DNA from: Spirochaetales bacterium
Lineage (GTDB): Bacteria > Spirochaetota > Spirochaetia > DTKZ01
Length of the DNA stretch: 9,616 nt
Assembly: GCA_031274005.1 (NCBI GenBank)
Contig: JAISQU010000145.1
Span: 1 to 9,616, forward strand
Direction: 5' to 3'
How positions within the stretch are numbered: the first letter of the stretch is position 1; every line of letters starts with the position of its first letter. A model generated the notes under the pieces. That model saw only the letters and a list, made by a program, of their open reading frames with translations, was not told the DNA's origin and did not search any database. Below, piece by piece: positions 1 through 5,398 of the stretch. The position numbers and the translations under genes were made by a program.

Positions 1-119
1 GATTGAAGGGGCGCGAAGCGGCCGCGACAGCGGCGGAACCCCCGAAAAGCCCGGTTTTTTGCGGCGAAGCCGCAAAAAATGCGCACGAATGATTACGGTT
101 TTCATTTTGGAACCGGCTC
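1..119 (-). repeat. MITE-like dispersed repeat, copy 1 (cut by window edge)
   Basis: Read in reverse, this stretch aligns with the repeat at 2821-2979. Both share GATTGAAG, the 15-mer CGAAAAGCCCGGTTT (43-57, against 2883-2897 on the other strand), a central GC-rich hairpin and a GGCTC terminus (115-119). The inner side of the terminus, GAGCCGGTTCCAAAAT read on the minus strand, matches the right end of the copy at 1000-1110 better than it matches GAGCCTGTTC. The far end, about 40 bases by comparison with the full copy, lies outside the window. The terminus stops 2 bp short of the aldolase stop codon (122-124). Confidence 0.6.
55..79. other. 11-bp stem-loop with GAA triloop
   Basis: A perfect palindrome TTTTTTGCGGC-gaa-GCCGCAAAAAA lies within repeat copy 1, downstream of the aldolase stop codon. 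On both strands the T run comes before the stem and an A run follows it, so it lacks the 3' U tract of an intrinsic terminator. It may still block or stabilise the 3' end of the aldolase transcript. Confidence 0.6.
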
Positions 120-121
120 CC

Positions 122-886
122 TTATTTACCCGTGGCCGCGGCAAAAGCCGCGCGGGATCCCGCCTGAATAAACGAGGCGTCCACGCCCAGGGCAATAAAA
201 AGAAAACCCTCGTCTATAACAGACTGTATACTCTCTTTCGTCATGGTAAAATGATGCAGTCCCGGCGCTTTTCCCGCTTTTTTGCAGGCCGCGAGAACCT
301 TCGCGCGGGCCTTTGCCATGACAGGTTCGTTTGTTTTACCCGGTATTCCGTACGACATGGAAAGGTCATACGGCCCCATAAAAACCCCGTCAACCCCGTC
401 AACCGCGACAATCTCCTCGATATTATCGACGGACTGCATGGTTTCGCACATGACCATAACCAGGATATCCCGCGAGGCCGCAAGATACTCGTCGAAACCC
501 GCGCCGTAATCGTTTGCCCGCGCGAAACCCGTTCCCCGTATGCCCTCCGGCGGAAACCTGACAGCCTGCACAGCCTTCTTCGCCTCCTGCGCGCAGTTTA
601 CCATGGGAACAATAACGCCCCAGGCCCCCGCGTCCAGAAGCCTGCGAATCACCAGCGTATCATTTTCCTGCACCCGAGCCATGGGGACAGGCCCTCTTCC
701 ATACATACCGCGGATTATATCCGAATACCGCGAAACCCCGGCGTCCGAATGTTCCATATCGACGGCAAGCCAGTCAAAGCCCGCGCCCGACAATATCTCC
801 GCCACAGCCGGATGCGGAACCTGAATCCACGAACCAAAACTTGGTCTTCCTTCCAGCAGTTTTTTCTTGACAGGATTACAATACAC
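122..886 (-). CDS. HpcH/HpaI aldolase family protein (2-dehydro-3-deoxy acid aldolase type)
   Basis: This is a cytosolic class II (metal-dependent) pyruvate aldolase. Family members cleave 4-hydroxy-2-oxo acids to pyruvate plus an aldehyde; the natural substrate cannot be read from sequence. The 254-residue length is typical. Visible motifs are FDWLAVDMEHSD with the catalytic His near 46, ARV with the substrate-binding Arg near 71, FPPEGIRG near 111-118, and CETMQS (Glu 148) with MGPYDLS (Asp 174) as metal ligands. These match His45, Arg70, Glu149 and Asp175 of E. coli HpaI almost number for number. I chose GTG at 886 because GAGGTG (893-898) lies 8 nt upstream, while the GTG at 893-895 is part of that Shine-Dalgarno sequence; the longer reading adds 3 residues. 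It could be called 2-dehydro-3-deoxyglucarate or 4-hydroxy-2-oxovalerate aldolase. The family is firm and the substrate unknown. Confidence 0.93.
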   Translation of the reverse strand: MYCNPVKKKLLEGRPSFGSWIQVPHPAVAEILSGAGFDWLAVDMEHSDAGVSRYSDIIRGMYGRGPVPMARVQENDTLVIRRLLDAGAWGVIVPMVNCAQEAKKAVQAVRFPPEGIRGTGFARANDYGAGFDEYLAASRDILVMVMCETMQSVDNIEEIVAVDGVDGVFMGPYDLSMSYGIPGKTNEPVMAKARAKVLAACKKAGKAPGLHHFTMTKESIQSVIDEGFLFIALGVDASFIQAGSRAAFAAATGK

Positions 887-895
887 TTTCAACAC

Positions 896-999
896 CTCGC
901 TTGTTCAAAATTACGGCGAAGCCGTATACCCCCAAAAACAGGCAAACCGGGCCGGCGTATACAAAAACCCTGCCGTTATACCCCGGCAGCCTGCCTTTA
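896..999. other. Upstream region of the aldolase gene, with two hairpins
   Basis: This stretch lies between the aldolase start and repeat copy 2. It has a perfect stem-loop TACGGC-gaa-GCCGTA (912-926) just above the ribosome binding site, and a second, CTGCCG...CGGCAG (970-989). Either could shape the 5' end of the aldolase mRNA. I see no convincing -35/-10 pair and no gene. Confidence 0.4.
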
Positions 1000-1110
1000 G
1001 AGCCTGTTCAAAATCTCCTTATAATTCGGAATTCGGGCACATTTGCGGCGTAAAACGCCGCAAATGCGCCCCACGGGCTTCAAAGAATGGTTTAATCTTG
1101 GAACCGGCTC
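1000..1110 (+). repeat. MITE-like dispersed repeat, copy 2
   Basis: The first 65 bases (1000-1064) match 2821-2885 at 62 of 65 positions. The element starts GAGCCTGTTCAAAATCT and ends with the imperfect inverted match ending GGAACCGGCTC (1100-1110). A central 12-bp palindrome CATTTGCGGCGT-aaa-ACGCCGCAAATG sits at 1040-1066. It has no protein-coding content. It is shorter (111 bp) than the 159-bp copy at 2821 and differs in its right half. The flanks (TTA on the left, CGG on the right) show no target duplication, so this copy is probably old or recombined. Confidence 0.65.
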
Positions 1111-1289
1111 CGGAACCATAACTTCTTGTAATAGACGTGTTCGGAAACCCGGCGGGGTTCCTCACAACTCATGTTGAGCCGGCGTCCGCGCCGGGGCAGC
1201 GGAAAGTTTGCAATGCCGAAGGCGCGAATGCTGCCCCTAGAGTCCGGCCGCGGGGATTTGCCTGCGGCAGCGCCGCCGCGCCGTCAAGA
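1111..1289. other. Palindrome-rich intergenic stretch
   Basis: No gene is seen here. It contains CCGGCG-tccg-CGCCGG (1179-1194), an 8-bp inverted pair GGGGCAGC (1193-1200) / GCTGCCCC (1230-1237), and GCGGC...GCCGC near 1264-1280, just past the stop of the small minus-strand gene. That last hairpin could end its transcript, but no T tract follows it. Confidence 0.4.
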
Positions 1290-1403
1290 TTAACCCGGGA
1301 CATTCCCCCCTTTTGACTTTTCTTTCTTTTCTTTGCGCTTTTCTTTGATGTTTTTCTGAGGCGCTTTTTTTTCTTCCTTTCTGTGCAGCTTGCGTTCCGC
1401 CAT
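1290..1403 (-). CDS. Small Lys/Glu-rich basic protein (37 aa)
   Basis: The ATG at 1403 is preceded by GGGAGGGTTCCT, a good Shine-Dalgarno sequence about 7 nt away, and the frame ends at TAA (1290-1292). The product begins MAERKLHRKEEKKAPQKN and goes on as a Lys/Arg/Glu run through residue 31, ending GGNVPG. It has no hydrophobic segment, so it should be soluble, probably a charged single helix with a flexible tail. A promoter-like pair lies upstream at 1433-1461. I do not recognise a named family. A low-complexity basic mini-protein of this kind could bind nucleic acid or ribosomes, but that is a guess. It points away from the larA-like gene and towards the aldolase. Main doubt: purine-rich DNA can mimic such a frame by chance, although a well-placed ribosome binding site and a promoter are both present. 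Confidence 0.6.
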   Translation of the reverse strand: MAERKLHRKEEKKAPQKNIKEKRKEKKEKSKGGNVPG

Positions 1404-1432
1404 AGGAACCCTCCCAAAATATGGTTTCTTTT

Positions 1433-1461
1433 ACTTTAATCCAAGTTGCGCCCTTCGTCAA
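1433..1461 (-). promoter_or_regulatory. Putative promoter of the small basic protein gene
   Basis: Read on the minus strand: TTGACG (1456-1461), a 17-bp spacer, then TAAAGT (1433-1438), about 30 bp upstream of the start codon. It overlaps the opposing larA-like promoter at 1446-1474, so the two genes could compete for polymerase. Confidence 0.45.
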
Positions 1462-1474
1462 ACCCTGTTATACT
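1446..1474 (+). promoter_or_regulatory. Putative sigma-70 promoter of the larA-like gene
   Basis: TTGCGC (1446-1451), a 17-bp spacer, then TATACT (1469-1474). A short leader of about 60 nt follows, up to the ATG at 1543 with GAGGAG at 1531-1536 as ribosome binding site. Confidence 0.55.
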
Positions 1475-1542
1475 GATACCGATACTGTGGAGGGCGCGCG
1501 GCGGCGGGGCGCGGGAATTTTGAGGATTCAGAGGAGTAATGT

Positions 1543-2820
1543 ATGGCGGAAACAACAAAAATTACAATTCCGTTTGGGATGACCCGGACTATCAGTTTTA
1601 ATGTCCCCTCGGCAAATTTGTCGGCGGTTCTGACGGCGCCCGATGTGGCGCCCGCGCCGGATCTTCAGGCGGAGGTGGACCGCGCCCTGTCACGGCCTAT
1701 AGGCTGCGGAAAGCTCCGCGATCTTGTGAGGGGTAAAAAGAACGCCGTTATTCTTGCGGACGACAATACTCGGCTTACGCCGACAAGCGTTATTATTCCG
1801 CAGATTCTTGACGAGATGAACGCGGGCGGCATGAGGGACGGGAATATCACCCTGCTGATTGCTTTGGGAACTCACCGCTTTATGAGCGACAAGGAAATCC
1901 TTCTGAAGTACGGGGAGCAGGTCGTGCAGCGCGTCAAAATAGTCAATCACGATTATCGTGATTTTGACGGGCTTGTCGCTTTGGGCGAGACCAGAAACGG
2001 CACGCCGATCAGCGTCAACAGGATACTCTACGATGCGGATTTTTCCCTGGGCGTGGGGAGCGTGTACCCCCACCACATTCCCGGTTTCGCGGGCGGGGCG
2101 AAGATTGTTCAGCCGGGCGTATCCGGCGAAGCGACAACGGGCGCTACGCATCTTCTGGGCTGCCGGATACGGCCTTCGTACCTGGGAACCATCAGCAATC
2201 CTGTGCGGGAGGAACTGAACGCCGTTGCCCGCAGCGCGAAGATGAACTACATTTTCAACGCGGTGCAGAACGAGCAGGGCCGCACGGTACAGACTTTTTT
2301 TGGTGATTTGGAGGCCGCTTTTCTTGCCGCCGCGAAAAAATCGAAAGAGACTCTTTCGGCGCCTTTCACGGAGCGGGCGGATATTGTTGTGGCGGGATCT
2401 TTTCCGGCGGATATTGAGTTCTGGCAGGCGCACAAAACTTTGTACCCTGCGGACGCCGTGGCAAAACCCGGCGGAACGATTATTCTGGTAACCCCCTGCC
2501 CGGAGGGTATTGCCGTAACGCATCCTGAGATGACAGAGTACACCGCGTGGAGCGCGAAGGAAATCGACGAGGCTGTACGGTCGGTAAAAATCCGCGATGT
2601 TACCTCCGCGGCCCTCGCCATAGCCTGGGCCCTTGTGCGGGAGGGTCGGCAGATAAGTCTGGTGTCTACAGGACTGTCCGCCTCAGACGCCGCCAAGCTG
2701 GGATTTGTTCCCTTTGATTCGGTGGACGCGGCCCTTGAAGATGCTTTTAAGCGGCACGGAGAGACGGCGCGGGTAACGGTTTTGCCGCGCTCGCCGGAGA
2801 CTTTGCCCGTAAAGGTGTAA
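1543..2820 (+). CDS. LarA-family nickel-dependent hydroxy-acid racemase/epimerase (DUF2088)
   Basis: This is a cytosolic 425-residue homologue of lactate racemase LarA. The family uses the nickel-pincer nucleotide (NPN) cofactor to invert alpha-hydroxy acids by hydride transfer. The N-terminal domain carries DDNTR (73-77) and GTHRF with His111. The core reads YPHHIPGFAGGAKIVQPG, giving His177 and Lys187 (the lysine that bonds the cofactor), then His203 (nickel ligand). WQAHK supplies Gln295 and Lys298. The first four match His108, His174, Lys184 and His200 of Lactobacillus plantarum LarA at a constant offset of 3, so an active enzyme is expected. No larB, larC or larE cofactor genes are in the window; they must be elsewhere, or cofactor must come by another route. 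LarA homologues act on several hydroxy acids and sugar acids, so lactate is not assured. The nearby aldolase gene would fit sugar-acid use, which is inference. The TAA stop doubles as a transposon target site. Confidence 0.9.
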   Translation: MAETTKITIPFGMTRTISFNVPSANLSAVLTAPDVAPAPDLQAEVDRALSRPIGCGKLRDLVRGKKNAVILADDNTRLTPTSVIIPQILDEMNAGGMRDGNITLLIALGTHRFMSDKEILLKYGEQVVQRVKIVNHDYRDFDGLVALGETRNGTPISVNRILYDADFSLGVGSVYPHHIPGFAGGAKIVQPGVSGEATTGATHLLGCRIRPSYLGTISNPVREELNAVARSAKMNYIFNAVQNEQGRTVQTFFGDLEAAFLAAAKKSKETLSAPFTERADIVVAGSFPADIEFWQAHKTLYPADAVAKPGGTIILVTPCPEGIAVTHPEMTEYTAWSAKEIDEAVRSVKIRDVTSAALAIAWALVREGRQISLVSTGLSASDAAKLGFVPFDSVDAALEDAFKRHGETARVTVLPRSPETLPVKV

Positions 2821-2979
2821 GAGCCTGTTCAGAATCTCCTTATAATTCGGAATTTGGGCGCATTTGCGGCGTAAAACGCCGCAAACCGGGCTTTTCGCTC
2901 CAATCTTTTGGCTGCGCCAAAAGGATTTCCGCTTCAATCCCTTGCGTGCCCGGGGGAGGGCAAGATATTAAACAGGCTC
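2821..2979 (+). repeat. MITE-like element, copy 3, with TIRs and TAA target duplication
   Basis: A 159-bp element bounded by perfect 9-bp terminal inverted repeats GAGCCTGTT (2821-2829) / AACAGGCTC (2971-2979), with weaker similarity further in. It is flanked by direct TAA copies (2818-2820 and 2980-2982). The left TAA is the stop codon of the larA-like gene. Inside lies the palindrome GCGGCGT-aaa-ACGCCGC. It has no transposase frame, so it would have to be moved in trans. GAGCC ends with a 3-bp T-N-A duplication resemble some IS5-family elements; that family link is inference. Confidence 0.72.
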
Positions 2980-2982
2980 TAA

Positions 2983-3219
2983 AGGTCGCCAGGACACTTC
3001 AGGCTTGTCACCAAAGCTCCTGATTACAACGCAATTGCGAAGCAATTGCACTTTCGGGCCATCTCCCTTCCGCAATTTCCGCCCCGCCTACCGGCGGGAA
3101 CGCTTTCACGGAAATGTGCGGAAGAGGTATAAACCAGAACTGCGCGCCCCGCGCGCATTGCTTTCAGGCGGATAGTTTTATTGCCCGAACAGTCCTGGTG
3201 ACTATCACCGCAATTTCCG
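2983..3219. other. Hairpin-rich spacer between the larA-like gene and FTR1
   Basis: I see no gene here. Several inverted repeats follow one another: GCAATTGC-gaa-GCAATTGC (3031-3049); a long stem TTCCGCA...TGCGGAA (3068-3081 with 3109-3123, one bulge) enclosing CCCGCC-tacc-GGCGGG (3083-3098); TGCGCGC-ccc-GCGCGCA (3141-3157); and GGTGA-cta-TCACC (3197-3209). The nested stem could form a branched RNA on either strand. I do not recognise a known RNA family. Confidence 0.5.
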
Positions 3220-3220
3220 G

Positions 3221-3260
3221 GGCCGACATGCGGTTCGCCTATGCGAACCGCATGTCGGCC
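3221..3260. repeat. Perfect 18-bp inverted repeat with 4-nt loop
   Basis: GGCCGACATGCGGTTCGC (3221-3238), loop CTAT, then its exact reverse complement (3243-3260). It ends 5 bp before the -35 box of the FTR1 promoter. There is no T tract on either side, so it is not a standard terminator. It may insulate FTR1 from upstream transcription, bind a regulator or be a mobile palindrome. Confidence 0.75.
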
Positions 3261-3265
3261 AGGTC

Positions 3266-3294
3266 TTGACACAAAAATTAGGCAGTGCTATTTT
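3266..3294 (+). promoter_or_regulatory. FTR1 promoter with operator-like dyad
   Basis: Consensus -35 TTGACA (3266-3271), a 17-bp spacer, then TATTTT (3289-3294). Over the spacer and -10 box lies AAATTAG-N6-CTATTTT (3275-3294), an inverted repeat placed where a repressor would block polymerase. The promoter and the next 60 bp of leader recur upstream of P19 (from 7087), including GGCGAACA (3342-3349). The position fits a metal-dependent repressor of Fur or DtxR/TroR type; the identity is inference. Confidence 0.65.
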
Positions 3295-3371
3295 CATTAT
3301 CGATTACTAAGTATGATAGCCGCCGGACTATTCCGCCCCAGGGCGAACAAGGCCGAGCGGAGGAGGTTACT

Positions 3372-4892
3372 ATGGCAAAAAAATTAGCGGTCCTTACCCT
3401 GATAATATTTCTCGGCGGCATGGCCGCGGCCGACGAAACATGGGAACTGGTAGAGCGGGAGATGCGGCTCCTTTTGAGCGAATCCTACTACCGCTTTACG
3501 GCGGGCGATATTGCCGGCGCAAAGACCCTGGTGGACGAAGCCTATACGGGCTACTACAAGGGATTGGACTTTGAGCGGAACGTAAAGATCCTCATTTCCG
3601 AGGGGCGGGCGCAGAATATTGACGACTGGTTTGAGTATGTCAAGGATGCCTTAGGGGCCGGCAAATCCCAGAAGGAGATACGGGAAGACATCAATCAGCT
3701 AACCCACCTCCTGCGCGTAACCGCCCGCCGGCTGGACGGAAAAGAAGAACCCTCGGCGGCGGCCAGAAACTGGACCAAAACCGCGGACGAAATGGGCGCC
3801 GTTCTAAACAAAGCCTACGATATATACGCCGCCGGAAACCCGGACGGCGCCAAAGATCAGGTGGACGTGGCCTATTTCGGGTATTACGAAAAACTCGGTT
3901 TTGAAAAAATCGTCATGAGCCGTATTTCCGGCGACCGCGCCACCAAAGTGGAATACCTTTTCAGCCTCATAAAAAAAGCCATGATGAACAAAAGCCCCAA
4001 CGCCGAAGTCCGGGAAAACCTTGATCTCCTCATAAGCCTGCTCCGGGAAGACGCGACACAGTTGGACGGCAGAACCGAAAGCGCCGTGGGGGTTTTCATC
4101 GAAGCCCTCCTCATCATAACCCGCGAAGGCTTCGAAGCCATTCTCATCGTCGGCGCCATTATCGCCTACCTCATAAAAAGCGGCAACAAAGACAAAACCA
4201 AAGCGGTGTACTGGGGGTCCCTCATAGCCCTCGCCGCCAGCGTCCTCATGGCCTTCATCCTCGGCAGCATACTCCGCGATTCCGGGGAAAACCAGGAAAT
4301 CATCGAAGGCCTTACCATGCTTATCGCGGTGGCGGTTCTTTTTTACGTCAGCAACTGGATGGTCTCCAAAGCCGAAGCCCAAGCCTGGACAACATACATA
4401 GAAGGCAAAGTCCAAAGCTCAATCAGCCGGGGCAGCATATTCTCCCTCGCCTTCGCCGCCTTTCTCGCGGTCTTCCGGGAAGGCGCCGAAACCATCCTCT
4501 TTTATCAAGCCATCCTGGCGAACACCCAAACCTATTTCAACATGGTCTGGACCGGCCTCGGCGTAGGCTGCGTCCTCCTGGTGGTTATTTACATCCTCAT
4601 CCGGTTTTTAAGCATCAAAATTCCGCTCAAACCCTTTTTCCTGGGCACCAGCGTCCTGCTTTTTATCATGTCCATAGCCTTCACCGGTTCGGGAATCAAA
4701 GAATTGCAGGAAGGCAACGTAATCAGCGTTACACCCCTGCCGGGAACCGGCTTCTCCATCGACATCCTGGGAATCTACCCCACACTGGAAACCCTTAGTC
4801 CCCAGCTTGTGCTCCTCGCCATCGCGGCCGCCACCTTTATCATCCAGATACGGCGGTGGAAAACAGCCCGCACAGCAAAAGCCGCAGCCTAA
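3372..4892 (+). CDS. FTR1-family iron permease with duplicated N-terminal periplasmic domain
   Basis: This inner-membrane iron permease is the core of an FTR1-P19 type uptake system. ATG at 3372 is chosen because GGAGGAGG sits just upstream and the product then begins with a clean signal peptide (1-20, cleaved after GGMAAA); the open frame extends upstream to 3285. The 506-residue protein has an extracytoplasmic part of about 220 residues made of two similar units (about 22-125 and 133-237). Matching blocks are AGAKTLVDEAYTGYYKGLDF (49-68) with DGAKDQVDVAYFGYYEKLGF (158-177), and LLR...LDG at the end of each. The membrane part (240-495, about seven segments) carries both iron-transport motifs, REGFE (251-255) and REGAE (369-373). 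The role of the soluble units is not certain; oxidising or handing over iron is plausible. Its usual partners P19, DUF2318 and ABC permease lie 2.4 kb downstream, beyond unrelated genes. The family call is secure. Confidence 0.93.
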   Translation: MAKKLAVLTLIIFLGGMAAADETWELVEREMRLLLSESYYRFTAGDIAGAKTLVDEAYTGYYKGLDFERNVKILISEGRAQNIDDWFEYVKDALGAGKSQKEIREDINQLTHLLRVTARRLDGKEEPSAAARNWTKTADEMGAVLNKAYDIYAAGNPDGAKDQVDVAYFGYYEKLGFEKIVMSRISGDRATKVEYLFSLIKKAMMNKSPNAEVRENLDLLISLLREDATQLDGRTESAVGVFIEALLIITREGFEAILIVGAIIAYLIKSGNKDKTKAVYWGSLIALAASVLMAFILGSILRDSGENQEIIEGLTMLIAVAVLFYVSNWMVSKAEAQAWTTYIEGKVQSSISRGSIFSLAFAAFLAVFREGAETILFYQAILANTQTYFNMVWTGLGVGCVLLVVIYILIRFLSIKIPLKPFFLGTSVLLFIMSIAFTGSGIKELQEGNVISVTPLPGTGFSIDILGIYPTLETLSPQLVLLAIAAATFIIQIRRWKTARTAKAAA

Positions 4893-5058
4893 TCCTTTTC
4901 CGAATTTTAAGGTGGGGGAAGTCTCCCCCCACACTCCAAAGGTTGGCGCCCCCGTCGGGCGCGCCAACGCTTTTCCGCTCCCCCCTTCTGCGGGGCTTGC
5001 GCCCCGCAACGCCCCGCCGCCACCCAAAAAGACTATTGCAAGTTCACAACATAGGGAA
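4893..5058. other. Convergent spacer with three stacked hairpins
   Basis: Besides the terminator, this GC-rich stretch holds GTGGGGGA...TCCCCCCAC (4912-4932, one bulged base) and TGCGGGGC-ttgc-GCCCCGCA (4989-5008). The third could stop transcription arriving from the minus strand. Base composition changes sharply to AT-rich near 5040, marking the edge of the inserted-looking block. Confidence 0.5.
4942..4974 (+). terminator. Intrinsic terminator after FTR1
   Basis: Stem GTTGGCGC / GCGCCAAC (4942-4949, 4961-4968), with an inner CCC/GGG continuation, is followed by GC and TTTT (4971-4974). It lies 50 bp past the FTR1 stop and ends that transcript before the convergent minus-strand genes. Confidence 0.7.
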
Positions 5059-5366
5059 TTATAAATTACTCCAAATCTCTATTAATTCATTACTCCATTT
5101 CAACTTATTTGTTAAGTATTTTATATCATTCATTCTATAGTCTAATCTTATCGAAGATTCTTTATAAACCTTTGATTGATCAATGTTTCCGTTTTTCTTA
5201 TTTATAACAGCCAATCCCGCCATGCTTTCTCCCTTTAGAGCTTGATTGTCAAGATATATCCCATATCAGATTCATAAGACAAATCCTGGGCAGCTATTAA
5301 ATGCCCATTATCCGAGAGCTGAACAGCCAATAATATCATTAAAATAACACATTTTACTTTTCCCAT
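5059..5366 (-). pseudogene. Small secreted protein gene, probably split by a -1 frameshift
   Basis: Two adjoining minus-strand frames look like halves of one gene. The first runs from ATG at 5366 (GAGGGGTG upstream) to TAA at 5235-5237: 43 residues beginning with a signal peptide, MGKVKCVILMILLAVQL, with a likely cleavage near LIAAQD. The second frame is open from about 5265 to TAA at 5059-5061 and reads YLDNQALKGESMAGLAVINK onwards. It has its own ATG at 5223 behind AGGGAG (54 residues). Restoring one base around 5250-5265 would give a single secreted protein of about 102 residues. The total length (308 nt) is one base short of a multiple of three. It starts 33 bp after the deaminase stop, so it is probably cotranscribed with it. 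It may instead be two tiny genes, or the shift may be a sequencing error. I do not recognise the family. Confidence 0.5.
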
Positions 5367-5398
5367 TACAACACCCCTCAATACGATCTATCCGACAA

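Noticed and set aside
55..79. Intrinsic terminator for the aldolase gene
   Set aside because: The hairpin is strong, but on the minus strand the T run comes before the stem and an A run follows, so the required 3' U tract is missing.
59..1000. 313-residue open frame on the plus strand
   Set aside because: It lies opposite the aldolase gene, is Arg/His/Pro-rich with no family motifs and spans the repeat ends; it is a shadow of the minus-strand gene.
3221..3260. tRNA or tRNA-like gene because of GGTTCG in a stem
   Set aside because: It is one simple hairpin with no cloverleaf arms, anticodon stem or CCA-end pairing.
3804..4415. 203-residue frame on the minus strand within FTR1
   Set aside because: Its composition (Phe, Gly, Asp/Glu, His) mirrors the antisense of a membrane-protein gene, and the FTR1 frame is certain.
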